Positions 23,160 through 35,300 of a DNA stretch of 64,000 bases are shown here, piece by piece; the stretch's first letter is position 1; every line of letters begins with the position of its first letter. The DNA is taken from the NCBI GenBank assembly GCA_021030915.1, contig JAGEMR010000021.1:186001-250000 (forward strand), read 5' to 3'. This DNA is from Astrothelium macrocarpum. Lineage: Eukaryota; Ascomycota; Dothideomycetes; Trypetheliales; Trypetheliaceae. The notes under the pieces are model-generated. The model saw nothing but the letters and a program-made list of their open reading frames with translations, did no database searches and was not told the DNA's origin. Made by a program: the position numbers and the translations under genes.

Positions 23160-24515
23160 CTATGCATGGCCATTAATTCCGTTCCCTGCTTCCTGACTTT
23201 CTCCATATCCGGCCTGATGCTCAGCCTCATCTTCATCTTCATCTTCATCTTCATCTTCATCCAAATCCTCCAATGGAAATGTCAAAATGGCAGCCACATC
23301 CCCCAATCCTTCCAACCTCCTCCCACTCTCATGCTGCGAACTCAACACCCTCACTTCTCCACCTTCTACATCCCTCACCTTATCCACCAATCCCACCCAC
23401 CTTCTCCTTGTTTCAATTTCCTGACTGCGAAACAATGCATTGCTGATTAGCAATACTCCGCCACCTCTTCCCACTGCACCTTTGTCCACTGCCCGGGTGA
23501 CTTCGTTATGGCCATACCATGCCCGACCATCGTTCTTCCGTAAGAGTTCCATCAACTTGTCCATAAGTATGGTCTCACGCATGTACTTTGTGTCCTTGAG
23601 TCGAGCTTTAACGGCTTGGGATGCGAGCGCTTCATTCAGAGCGTGAAGGTGTCCGCTGGAAGAATGCGAAGTCAGGATCTGAGGGAGGAAATCGCGGAGC
23701 AGTTTGTTATTAGCTTCTGTGGCGGTCTTTTTGATAAATGCTTGGAAACTGGAGGCTGTGAAGCCGGGTGAAGCGAGGAGAAGAGGCTTTGGGTCAGAGA
23801 GATCGATTTGACGAAGCAGCGTGTCGAGGGTGGTGCGAAAGAACTTTTCTTGTGCCTAGAAGGATATGTTAGCTGGAGTAAGCCTCATAGGATGCATCGA
23901 AGATGACTGGATATACCTTGTCGTATTCTCCTCGTGCATTTGATCGCTTTCCAGGCATTCTCGTCTGCACTGTCCCCTTCAACACCGTTTGGTGCTCCGT
24001 AATCAAGCAGATGTTTGCCAATCCTTCCTGCATTACCACCGCAAACAGTTCCGCCTTCTTGGCCTGGTCGAGCGCATCTTGTAGTATGCCCAGTGCTATG
24101 CTGTCCCATCCTTCTCCCTTTTCCAGCGTCAAATTACGATGGAGCTCAAGGTCAAGGGTGTGGAATCCGCCCAACTTGACATATTGATTTTCTTCTGCGA
24201 CTTGTCCTGATACATGTAATTGGGAGGCTTGTGGATCGAAGTCGGTGGACTTGACTCGAATGACCAGGGTGAGAGTAACACGACGAGACGAGGTGGCACC
24301 GGTAGCACTTTCGTTGGTAACACGGCGGATAGCACTGGCGCGAAGGAGATCATTAGGCCGGATCAGATTATAGAGGTGCCACTTTCAGCGCATCAGCTGA
24401 GGTTTGTTCTGTCTTTTCAAGGATATGTGGATACCATATCTTCAGGATCCTCTGGCAAAACGGTTGCACTTCCCGAGCCATCTCGTTGAAGAATACTCTG
24501 CTTGATAAGCCGCAT
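23160..24515 (-). CDS. DOM34: Dom34/Pelota ribosome-rescue factor
   Basis: Exons 24435..24515, 23917..24381 and 23160..23855; introns of 53 and 60 nt, 413 residues. The start MRLIKQSILQRDGSGSATVLPEDPEDM|WHLYNLIRPNDLLRASAIRRV is the classic Pelota N-terminus (Sm-like domain). The eRF1-like central domain includes FAVVMQEGLANICLITEHQTVLKGTVQTRMPGKR, and the third domain VTRAVDKGAVGRGGGVLLISNALFRS. Pelota acts with Hbs1 to split stalled ribosomes in no-go and non-stop decay; it lacks the GGQ of eRF1, and none is seen here. The C-terminus adds an Asp/Glu run encoded by a hexanucleotide repeat and ends ...GNGINGHA. Acidic tails occur in this family, though this one is long. Confidence 0.93.
23228..23261. 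repeat. (CATCTT)n microsatellite inside the Pelota coding region
   Basis: More than five uninterrupted hexamer units; on the minus strand they encode alternating Asp-Glu in the acidic tail. Multiples of six keep the frame, so length changes would only lengthen or shorten the tail. Confidence 0.85.
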
Positions 24516-24838
24516 AATGATCAGAACGTGCCGTCAAGGAGAAGCCAGTCGATGGACAAGAAATCTAAAAGAGCGTTGGTGGTGGAATATTGAAAAGAAC
24601 GTTATTTCTATCATTTTTAACACACGATGGTGGGGTGCTACAAATGGTGGGGGTCATCTACTTTCATTCAACCCCAGCATTTTTGACTCCTTTTACGCCT
24701 CAATTTCCCCCATTTTGGCCTCACGACCTTACAAAGGCTTCGCAAAAAGCGATTGTAGCATCTATTGCAGGTAAATACTGGACATAGACGGGTCGACTGC
24801 AAAGCAAGTCTGCCACGTTACCCGCCAGTCTCTCGTAT
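24516..24838. other. Pelota promoter region
   Basis: 323 bp between the aldo-keto reductase stop and the Pelota start, both genes on the minus strand. No specific site recognised. Confidence 0.55.
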
Positions 24839-26179
24839 TCAATCCCTGCTCGTGGTAGGATCCCAAGCAGAGGGAGAGTACTCCCCCGTGGCCAAGCTTT
24901 TCATATCCTCAGAATCCAGTTCAAAGTCATACACATTTGCATTTTCTTCGATTCTGGAATGTTTCACGGATTTTGGTAGTGGCACAAAACCCTACTCTCT
25001 GTCAGCAATCGTCGAAGACATGATTGATTTCCACAACATACTTTTTGCAAGCTCCAACGCATCAAGATTTGTGACGGCATCTTGCTGTGCTTCTTGGCTA
25101 ATGATGTAAGCAGAGGTTCTTCCATTCTCTGCGCTCTGACAAGAGGAGAGTATGCCTGTCACTAGTTTAGACTGGACTCGAGCCGCAACATTGGTGGAAG
25201 GCATACTTCAAGTAAGACTCCCCTCTTCTCACACCATTGCACAATATCCGGCCTTGCCAGCCATGGATGTAATTCCACCTGATTGACGCTTAACACGCCA
25301 CCTTTGCCCGGCCCTTCTTTTTCTTCCGTTTCCTTGATGTAGGCCTCCAACTCATCCAAATGATGGACCCCGTAATTTGATACACCAATCGATCTTACCT
25401 TCCCTGCCTCGACGGCCTCTACAAGCGCCTTCCAAGCGCCCAATCGCCCGGATTTGCCTCCAAACGGTGCATGAATCAGGTAGAGATCAATGTACTCGAG
25501 CCCAGTTTTCTTCAACGATTCGTCGATGCATTGCTTTGCACCATTGTAGTTAACTTGTCGAGGAGGTACTTTGGACGTAAAAAATAATTCGCCACGGCTG
25601 ATACCAGCCTGGAGCATTCCTGTCGAAGATGGGGCCTCATTCTGATAGACAGTTGCTGAGTCAACCTAGGCGCAGAGGCGAGTCAGTAGATAGACCATGG
25701 AAAAGGGTAAACTTTCGTAGCTTACGTGGCGGTAACCGGTCTTGATAGCATGCAAGGTCACTTCCTCGGCAACTTCTGCAGGCCTGTGTGACGTTTAGTT
25801 CAGGAGTTTAACAGATACTATCAAAGTAAGGATAACCGACGTTTGATAAACCTAAATGAAGTATTTTGTAAGCTTTCACTTTGTAAGAGAGTACATAGAT
25901 GAATGTCCAAGTCAAGTTTAGATTTAGAAACAGAAAAGGAAGACAGCTTGGGAGAGAAACTCAAACGACGAAGTCCATGGTCAAAGCCAGCAGAGACATT
26001 GGAGGAATTCTTGGTGAACATGACATAAGGGATGCTTCAAAGTTGAATCTTACTCCATATCCTAGTGCTGGAATCTCATAACTAATAGAACTCTCATTAG
26101 ACCTAAGTATTCTCGCTGCTTTGCGCCCAGCTTACCCAGAATTCATCCGATACTTGGTCCAGATATCAAGGTTCGCCAT
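24839..26179 (-). CDS. Aldo-keto reductase
   Basis: Seven exons: 26136..26179, 26054..26081, 25841..25851 (11 nt), 25726..25783, 25207..25665, 25042..25155, 24839..24991; 288 residues. The spliced product reads MNSGYEIPALGYG|VYQT|PAEVAEEVTLHAIKTGYRH|VDSATVYQNE and onward as a normal AKR. Catalytic tetrad candidates are Asp and Tyr in VDSATVY, Lys in FFTSKV and His in YLIHAPFG. NADPH-site signatures are IGVSNYGVHHL, VNQVELHPWL and, near the end, LPKSVKHSRIEEN. The family reduces aldehydes and ketones with NADPH in the cytosol; the substrate is unknown. The 11-nt exon supplies VYQT, which every AKR of this type needs, so automated prediction is likely to miss it. A 202-nt intron precedes it; the others are 50-60 nt. 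Confidence 0.88.
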
Positions 26180-27083
26180 GACTGGACTTTTGGAACTGAA
26201 TTGTCGTATATATTGAATCGAATGTGAACGATGCTGGGACAAAGGTCCGCGGAAAATCCTGGGTGCAAATAACATGACAGCTGGGTTGTAAAACGCTCGG
26301 GACATTCCGGCTGGGACGTTGACCTTGTCCCGAAGATTCGGTTGCTTTTATAATCTGAAAAGCGCTGGTCGAAAGTGACAGAGACCTTTGGGTCGGGTCG
26401 AGTGATTTCGGGTACATGAAGGTGTTAATTAAAGAACAGTGTTTTGGGACTATCAACCCCATCGTAGGATTGGACATGTCGATTCCCCAAGATAGATTCG
26501 ACGTCGATTTTACTGTTTCAAGTAGCTTAATGACGTCAGTGGAGACTCTCCTTACGGTGCTAACACCCGTAACGCCACTAAAGCCGACAGCTGTGGTTCT
26601 CTTATTAATGTTTTTTGCCTTCGTAACATACCTACTTTGTCTTCTAACAATGTTTGTCCTTATAAATGTTGGAAATATATTTAGCAATGTCATACTACGT
26701 TTTGCCTATCACCGGTAGTCGTTCTAAGCGTCTTCCTACAGATCTAGAAGCGATTGCTAGGACTTTTTTGGTCCTTCTTGTTAAATCGTACCAGTGTTCA
26801 ATAGCGTAGTGGAACATTTCAGGCTTCCATGAATTCGATCATCGTTGCTCTTATTTGGTCTTCTCTATTATTTGGAAACAAGACACAATTCAATGCTAAG
26901 GACACAGCTCATCGAAAAAGAGATCTCATCAGTTCTTGTGCAGCCTGGTGGGAGCACCTTCAATATTCTCTTTCCATACAAACGCATAGTGGGATGGAAC
27001 CTCTTGCGTCATTGCCAACTTCCGAAAGACCAAAGCAGTCATTGCCATGAGAGTTGGCATCGACATAAGGCCTCTTGATCAAA
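26180..27083. other. Intergenic
   Basis: AKR promoter side. A plus-strand frame at 26416..26718 has a hydrophobic stretch but no family features. Nothing else recognised. Confidence 0.5.
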
Positions 27084-27842
27084 TCAGGCAACAATGGCAA
27101 AGCCGAGAACCCCAGCTATAAGAGCACCCGTCAATCCCATACCAACTGCACCATCAGCAGCACCATTGCTTGTAGGCTTTGTGCCCGCGCTCGACATCGT
27201 TATGGAGCGCGAGGACGAGGTCGACGAGGCAGACGAAGCACTAGGCAGCTTCTGCTGCCCTGACGTGACCACCAGCTGCAGCACCGAGATACTCTTGGAC
27301 CCAAGCGTTGTCGTAACGAGCGCTGTCGACGTGTTAGGCATGTTCGATTTGAGAGTGAAGCCAGGTCCCTTCGCTGTTAACGGCGCGTTGTCGGAAAAAA
27401 TGCAGATGCCAGTGGTGGTACCTTGGAATACACAATGCGCGGAAAAGCTGTCGGCGGCCTCGCCTGTAATCTGAGCGGAGGTAACGGAGCTGCTGACGGA
27501 GGAGGCGAAGTCAAGAATAGTGGTAGAAAGATCGAAACCACCTTCGGTGATGGTAAGTTTAGAGTTCAATTCGGTCAATGCGCATTGACTAGAGGGAATA
27601 GAGGAGTCAGAAGATGAATCCCGCCCCTCAGCAATTTTGGGCTTGGAAATCACTGTCGGACAAGAAATGCCGAACGTAGTGCCATTATTGTTAACATTGA
27701 TGATAGTAGCGTCTAGTGAGCCCGATTGATCGGGTAAGAAAAGAATAGGAGTGGTGAAGGGGATTTCAGAAGAAGTAGGCGACGACGATTGGGCTGCAAT
27801 AAAGGCAGAAAAGAGGATCACAACAGAACAGATGTTATTCAT
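27084..27842 (-). CDS. Small secreted GPI-anchored protein of unknown function
   Basis: Single exon, 252 residues. Signal peptide MNNICSVVILFSAFIAAQ, several N-x-S/T sites and four or more Cys (ISCPTV, SSQCAL, AHCVFQ, GICIFSD), suggesting an oxidised extracellular domain. Residues ~200-225 are Ser/Thr-rich. The end is a small-residue omega region (TSNGAADGA) followed by a hydrophobic tail (MGLTGALIAGVLGFAIVA), the standard layout of a GPI attachment signal. Likely on the plasma membrane or wall. Similar proteins are common in filamentous ascomycetes; no enzymatic motif was seen. Confidence 0.75.
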   Translation of the reverse strand: MNNICSVVILFSAFIAAQSSSPTSSEIPFTTPILFLPDQSGSLDATIINVNNNGTTFGISCPTVISKPKIAEGRDSSSDSSIPSSQCALTELNSKLTITEGGFDLSTTILDFASSVSSSVTSAQITGEAADSFSAHCVFQGTTTGICIFSDNAPLTAKGPGFTLKSNMPNTSTALVTTTLGSKSISVLQLVVTSGQQKLPSASSASSTSSSRSITMSSAGTKPTSNGAADGAVGMGLTGALIAGVLGFAIVA

Positions 27843-30800
27843 CTTACTGATAGATTTCGGAGTAACAAGCTTAGAACTAAGAGCATCAATATGATACTGA
27901 AGTTGAACTGTATATTTGTAGCCTTAATTGGAGTATATTTGCAATCAAGGGAAGCTCCTATTTTGTAGGAAACTGTTTTACCTCTGAGAGGACCGTGGGA
28001 GAGGAATCGAGATCGAACAATAAGATAGGATGGGATTCAGAGGATGGAGGTAGCTGATGTGTGGAAGTGTGATGAAATGATCTGCTAAAGAAAAGGCTGT
28101 AACAAGAAGCAAAGGTCAGCAGTAGTTTTGATTGGCACATATCCAGTTTGATGGTATTGGTCGTGAAGTTCAATGACTTTGTAAGTCTCTGTTACAGGAG
28201 CAAGAATCGTTTCTTCCTTTTCTGCTACTTGTTAATCAACAATGCTAGCCAATTAGCGGTTGTGATTGTACACATCTTCTTTGTCATGCTTGCTGGCTCC
28301 GAAGAGAGAGAGACGCACTTCAAGATGTTCGTGCCATGACCAGCCCAATCCTGTGTTCAATACCAGTGCCACTTTCAGTTCATGATGTTCCTGCCTTATC
28401 CCTTGGTTGTGATGTTCGCACAGTGTCCTGCAGGAAGGTCCCTATTTGTCCAAGGCTTTGAGACTACCCATGGTACATATGGTAGCTGGGTAATCCAAAA
28501 GGTAGGGCCAGGCTATCCCCGGAGAGATTCAAGACTCATCCATAAGAGGATCTCACAGTAAGAAGTGAGGACTTCAGTAGTATTGATCTAGATAATCATC
28601 TGGGCAAGGCCGAGGAATGCAGTTGTATTACTTTTGATGTGATTGATTGTTTGCTCAACAAACACCTTCCATCCAGTGGATCTTTGGCGGAAGCTATTAG
28701 TGACTCAAAGCCACCCCGTATGTTCTTTTTTTTAACGAACAACCTTTGGAATCTGTTATCAGCTTAAACATCACCTTGGGAAGATGCAATTGGGTTGCCC
28801 AAAACCCGAAGTTCGGAACGAGTTGCCCTTCCAAAGCCAAGCTGAAATGGTATTCATATTGGAAGACCATCTGGTCGAAAGAAAACAGCGGCATCACCGA
28901 CACCTGCAACAAGAAATGTCACACGGGGTGAGAGTTGACCATTATTCTATAATTGTTAGGCAGGCCCTCAGCAACGACAATTGATGCACCTCTTAAGAGC
29001 ATTTCCCGATCAATTGACCAGCATCTCTGATTGCACAACAAGGTAATAGGGTTCTCTTTAAGGTGTGTGGTTCGTTATCTTTTAAGCAGATCAATGGTAT
29101 CGTTGCTTACATCCACAGGTCATACTGGTAAAGAACCATTTCCCAAGTTCCAACGTTGTCTGCATGACACTGCCTTAATAGCTAGATAGTTGGGTTCAGG
29201 AGTATCGCTCTATTGTTTATTCGGCCATTTTGCTCAACGACCAGAGCAAGCTGGCCTAGAAACATTTTGATGTGTGGATTGGTAAACATCCGAACGGTCT
29301 AATTGAGGAGTGGACGACACTACAAGCATTGTGGCGTGCAAGCAAGCGGCGACGAAGCAACGCCTTTTTGAAATTGACAATGATATTAGGGCTTTGTGAA
29401 CACTTCAATCCTCTTTGGAAAATGCCACCACAAAGAGTAGACAGGAGACACATCCTGTATTAGAAGAAATTTTGGTCGAGTTGAGAAAACGCGTAGGCAA
29501 GTCCTGTTAGTCGTATTGGATTTCATGCCTGCTAATTTGGGGCTGATCTTCAGAACTAAGCTTCGCATATTAGCATTTAATTGAATTACTTCTTTCTGAT
29601 GTTGGCCTATGTTTTATTTTTCGAAAAGAAAAGAGTAGCTTTGTTTGCGAGTGTTTAACCGTCATTTGCAGCTCAGCAAGGTTTAGCCTTGGTTTGTGTC
29701 ACTAACGTGGACAATTTTTTGATATGCAACTTCGCCGGCACAGGTTAGCGAAACTGTTCAAGACGACAATCAGGCCATTTTCCGATGCGTGAATGTGATG
29801 AGAAGAGCGAGGCGCAGCTGCTAGGGTTAAAGAGAGTGTGATGATATCGGTGGCGCACATATACAGTACTGCTATAATTTCAGTTTTTCTTCTTTGCCAG
29901 GGCATTACAACCCCGAATAAGCAGCGAATGCAAAAAAACCCACCGGACCATTTAGCTGGTCGGCTGACCTGGTCTGAAGTAGCCAATTTCAGAGGAGTGG
30001 GTGGACAATCCCCCGCGGACACCGAGTAACAGCTATCCTACAGTAAGAAGTCATTCCGTTCTTCTCCTCTTTGCAGCAACCATCTCAGAAGCAGGAAGGA
30101 AATTAGTCGTGTCGAATGCCGCTCACGTGCAGCGGTCCTGTCCGGGTCTGCCTTGTGCAGGCGAGAATAATTAAATACAGTATGTCAAGCACTGCCTCTT
30201 CTCTGCGCAACCACGAGCCAAGGGGTTTCGCATGTGGTAAGAGGCTATGACGGAAGCGGATTCACTCGAGCCTCAGAGGCCCGGGATGATTGCAGAAGAT
30301 TGAGCAGACAGGCACGCGGGGTACCTGCTGCAAGAGCTGCAGGTGCACAGCTTGTTCCACGAGAGAGGTGGCGGAGGTGGTAGAAGCGGAGGAGTTGGTG
30401 GGAAGGACCGGAAAGGATTGCGGGCTCAAGCGGCATAATAATCAATGCGTACCTAAACAAGTACCGTGCATGCTGGTCTAAGACACTCCAGGGTCAGCTG
30501 CCGGTATGAGGGCAATGTTTGATCTGGTACCGGCCATGCGTGGCTGGTGGTGGGCGAAACAGTCCGTTTTGCTGGATCAGCGCAGGATTCGATTCCGAAA
30601 CGTAGCCGAGCCCGATGTACCCGTCTAAGATCAGCATGCCGCCAGCGGCCCTCCGGTGCAGCCTCTCCCAGACACATGGCCTATTGCTCCGAACCACGGC
30701 CGTTGACTACTTTAGGTGCTGACTTGCTTCTTTTCCTTTCAAAGATCTACCTTCTGGAGATGTCGCCACCGATCAACCCACGTTTCAAGAAGAGTTGATC

Positions 30801-30937
30801 GATTGCTCTCTAGCTGATGCTCGCAGCATCAAGTACATGAATGACCCCTTGCATGTCCTGGTAATGCTGGGACTTCGCTTGGCAATAGCGGATCGTGTTG
30901 GATGTGCCAAAAGTGCCTATTTTTTGACTATGGACTT
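27843..30937. other. Gene-poor stretch
   Basis: 3.1 kb with only short frames lacking recognisable features. It could be eroded repeat sequence, but no element ends or transposase remnants were recognised. Confidence 0.45.
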
Positions 30938-32384
30938 TCAATCTCGCCATTCGGCACCGTCACTGACCCCACGCATTCCTGTTTCACCCGAAGCTTCACT
31001 GTCCCAAGCGTCCCTTCCGTCGGCAGGATCAATGTCGTCTTCGAATGCAGAAGGATCAGCGAGTCCTTGAACAGCGTTCTGGCCCTGATCCACAAGGCCC
31101 TTTACGGTGTTTGGTTTCGTGGTTTGCTTCCTTGATGCCTGATCATCATCATCATCCTCAGCAAGACCTTCATCTGCTGAGACTGAGATACCGCGCGGAC
31201 CCCACTTGTTGTGCGTCCTGCGTGTCCCAGATCTGGCCGAGCCGTTTGCGAAGCCATTGGTAGTGTTTGATGCAGGTCGCCTCTCTTCATCTTCCACATC
31301 CTGTCTCTCTCGTCCTATCAGACGACTAACCAACCATCCACGGCTGAGGTCGTCAGAGTCAACAATGCCTCCACCCCTGAGCTTGACCCGTTGCCGGGTC
31401 CAGTAGACCCAGGCAAAATCCAGGTACAAGGCCGTTTGAACCACGCCGAAAATCCACGAAATGGGATCCCAGTAACCTCTTTCGCTCGCGACCCTGACGA
31501 TCCAATTTAAAATATAGAACGCACGGTACGATCCTAATGCGACCAAATAATATGAGTCAATCACGGTTGGCACCGTCGTCTGCCGAAGCAAGAGTAGCTG
31601 CGGCAGTACACATACTGATTCTAGGATAATCGAAAAAGTCCAGAGCATCTGCAGATTGGAAACGAATCAGCGCTGCAAGTACAAAGATTATCAATACGGC
31701 ACACAAAGATGCAGCATGTACATCGCTATTCCGCGAAATCTGTACCTGCTCCTGTGACCTTGTCCCCATCGAGCCGCCATCCGCCACCAGCCGTTGCCGC
31801 GTATGCAGTGCCGCACAAAGTGCTGCAAGGAATTGTTTCCGCAGGTGCCGCTTTGCGCTACAGTCTGCCGCAGGAGTCGACGTGCAATAGAGGTAGAATT
31901 TGCTTACCTCAAAAAACGTCCATTTGTCCCTTGACTCGAACACCATGCATACAAAAGGGGCAGACGCGATAGCTCCCCCGAAGCAGTATACTCCCATCTT
32001 CCATGCTTTTTCTCGCTCCCGCGTCCTGGCAAAAACTTTCATCATAACGAAAACGGTGTACAGGGATGAAGCAATATAGAGCAGCTTTAGAACCAGGTTC
32101 CAGTACCATAGTGCATGGTGTGGGCTGGGCAAGTCGATGCGATGGGGCAGCCATAAATCCGAATATCTGGTGACAAAGACCAAAGTATACAAAGTCTGCG
32201 TGATGAGGGAAACACCTGGAGGTTTAGGAATCTCTCAATCAGTATGCTTTAGATTTCAAGCCTGAGGGGAGAGGAACGGACCTTCGGCACTCCTATTTCG
32301 ATGTATTGCCCATATTAATATTGCTTTTGAAAGCGCATGCGACACGTCACCCAAAACCCGAAAGACGTTGACAGTGTATGCCAT
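30938..32384 (-). CDS. ERD2: KDEL/HDEL receptor (ERD2 family) with long C-terminal extension
   Basis: Exons 32282..32384, 31908..32215 and 30938..31648; introns of 66 and 259 nt, 373 residues. Residues 1-~228 are a seven-span ERD2-type protein: MAYTVNVFRVLGDVSHALSKAILIWAIHRNRSAEG|VSLITQTLYTLVFVTRYSDLW, VFARTREREKAWKMG, LESVCVLPQLLLLRQT, IDSYYLVALGSYRAFYILNWI, DPISWIFGVVQTALYLDFAWVYW. ERD2 proteins bind HDEL/KDEL in the Golgi and return ER residents by COPI. The usual length is about 210-220 residues. Here a further ~145 residues follow, acidic and Ser/Gly-rich (residues ~250-373), probably cytosolic and disordered. Filamentous fungi may hold a standard-length paralogue elsewhere; this could be the longer paralogue. 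Confidence 0.88.
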
Positions 32385-35300
32385 GGTCTTGTTTGTGAGG
32401 GAAACGAAAGGCTTAGCATCAGGTAGAGCTTATCGGTGTGAGCAGTCGGATTATGGAGATCGAAATCGATTATAGCTTTCAAGGAGGGAGCATGCCCATA
32501 GGTGGGTTCGTGGTCGAGCTTCTAGAAGCTGCGGTAGCTTGAACTCGCACACCGGGTTTGGCGAGCAAGCGACACAGTGCTTTTGTTGGAGCTGCTCCGA
32601 TCAATGGCGGTCTTGCATGTACGTGATTAAGCACAAGGTGCAATCCGCCTTAGAGGATGTTTGAAGCAGAAAAACGAGATAAGAATCTGTCGCAAAGGCC
32701 TGGTGAAGTAGACACGTCCGCTAGTCAGGCCTGCCGTTTTCCGGCGGTAGCACAATGCTGACTCCGTCCTCAGTCCTTTACGCGGGGAACTGCACCATCG
32801 CATCGGAACTCATGAGATACGTCGCATCGCACGGGTAGGTACATTCTTCAATTATCCGTGCTGTATACGCGAAACTCCCAATTCCTAAACACCATTCTCA
32901 ACGTCAACATCTGCATTCTCTACTCACTTAAACTAGATTTAAAAGATCTCTCGTCGTAACACAAGATCTCAAATACGGTTCATGTGTGCTTTAATACACA
33001 AAGATCATGTAAATGATCTAACAGAAGAACATGTTGTTAGTAGCGTTGGACAGATGATACGGTTGCTCCGGATCCGTACGAAAAGCATGACCAGAGGAGC
33101 ATATTCTCATACTATCCACATTCCGCTTAAAGATTTTGTGGAGGAAAAGAACATTTATCTTTTATGTTCGTTGGATAGAATTATTTTCCTGGAACACACA
33201 TGGTATGATCTTTCACAATCCGCATTCATGGCCGTCTGCTCTTTCCTTGAAGCCTGGCCGTATCCAGCACCAAGAAAAGATAATTTAGAAGTCCTTCTAG
33301 ATGTATTGTAATTTTGATAAACTATACTCGACTAGTCTTTCTGATATGACTCGTGTGTAGAAATGCCCTCTCGACTTTGGTTTTCTGGGATTGTCTAACG
33401 GTTTCTATTCCGAGCAAAGCTTTGAAATTATCCCCTGGCAAAAACCGTTGATCGCGCAATCATGCACAGACGGGCGCATACATTGGCAACTTTACGCCTC
33501 CCTTTGGCAAGAAAGGCGCGCCTGGGGTGCCGGGGATCCTTGCAGGGTCTTCCATGATCAATCGTCTCTCTCTGCAATCATCACCTATTGTACCTTGCTC
33601 GGGAATATGGTTTCGCCCTTTTCGTCTATAACGACTATCCAGGTCCTATTGCGGTTGAGAAGCCATGTAATCGACCCTTCTGCAAAACCCTAGGTGCCAC
33701 AATGTGCTCCAGCAGCCATCGAGCTCATTCGTATCAGAGGCATTCTAAGTCGGCAAAACTCACGGCTAGAGACACAGTTTCAACAAAAATAACTGGCGAT
33801 TTACCAACACAGGGTTTCGGGACTATAATCATCCTTCATTGCTCGTCTATTGTCGGTATCTGCGCCGGGAGATCTACGTTTCTGGACTCTGACCCAGCGA
33901 CCAGGCCACTCTTTGTTTCCCAGCATGCGTGATTATGAATACAAGCGACTCATAGCGGCTTGATGTGAGGGTGTTCTGCGGGCTTGGAGAGGCTTGCGAT
34001 TTGGTGGTTTACGAAGGTACAGCATTTTCATGCGCAGGGGCTGTACGTACTGGCAGAAATGAAGAATTCATGCATTCTCTCACGTTCCCGCATAGCTCGT
34101 CAAATAAGACAATTGAGAAATCTAAAATTGGGGGTTTTATCAGCGATGCCCAATCCCCACAGCGCAAAATTTGACAATTGCGGAGTACAGGGAACAGAAT
34201 CCTACGAGGTTAAAATGTTTTCCCGTGCCGCCTTTAACATCATCTATGGTGCAATTATTCCCGCACTGAGACCGCAGTGTGCAGATGGATTGGACTTGTT
34301 CGCAAGCGCTCGATAAGCTTGTCATTTCTCTTCATCAAAGGTGTATTTAGAAACGGCCAATGACGATCGGCGGCCATGTAAGAATCAGTGTTTACAATAG
34401 CTGGCCAATCGTCGAGGATTTGCGGAAACAAGGAAAGGCTGCGACATCAGCAAATGCTCCCTCGGTCGGGTCTGGGCTACGCCAGATCAACGCTGCAAGG
34501 AAAATTGGCCATCATGATGCTCATCGCTGCGAGATGCTGAAGGGTATCATTCTCAGGCTGGGAAGGATCGGCTTAGGTGTACATCAGGCTCACTGGGGTA
34601 GGGGCAATGGAGGCCTGAGTGCCTGGCGAGCGCTGAATTCGTACTGTCGCACCATTGCAGCCAGGCATTACGGCGGACGAGCAGATCTCGAGGCCATGAT
34701 AGGCCTAAAAGGTGCTTTTTTCGCAACGACTGAGCCAGTCATATGCCAGGCAAATCGCATTTGGATAGGCACTGATTGCGCAGCCAAGGCCGAACGACCC
34801 ACGGCTGGTGCTGAAACATGCTGATCGAGCACGCGTTCGACGGGGATCAGGAGCCGCACGCCCATACTCCCGCCCGATCCGTGGTGCCTACGGTGCCTGC
34901 GGTCCCTACTACCTATACGTACGTGCCTGGGTCCGCTGCATCGTGCCATTCTGGCCTGCCGCGTCCGGCTAGTGCTCCACACCTCGCCTATTAACTGTCA
35001 TTTGGTCCTCAATTAGCTGTGATTATCTCTCCATCGGGTCAAGCGCGCCTTCGTCGTCAGCTCTTGCGCTGCTTGACATCGCTCGTCGCTCAATGCCTCT
35101 TCCAGCTTGCCATAGCCCTCTGTGGTCGATGATAACCAGGGCGCCGTGGTGGCCGCTTACTGTCAACTCATGACCATCGCTCGCACATGCTTCAGCCTGG
35201 CGTGTGGGTCAGCGTGCGAGGTCGAAACAGCCTGACACCCATTCAGCATTGCACACGGGGCCGACGGTGTGCATATTGAGCGCGGACATGGTGAAGCCAG

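Noticed and set aside
34360..34824. 154-codon plus-strand frame.
   Set aside because: Composition looks random, no motif was seen, and it lies in a region with overlapping frames on both strands.
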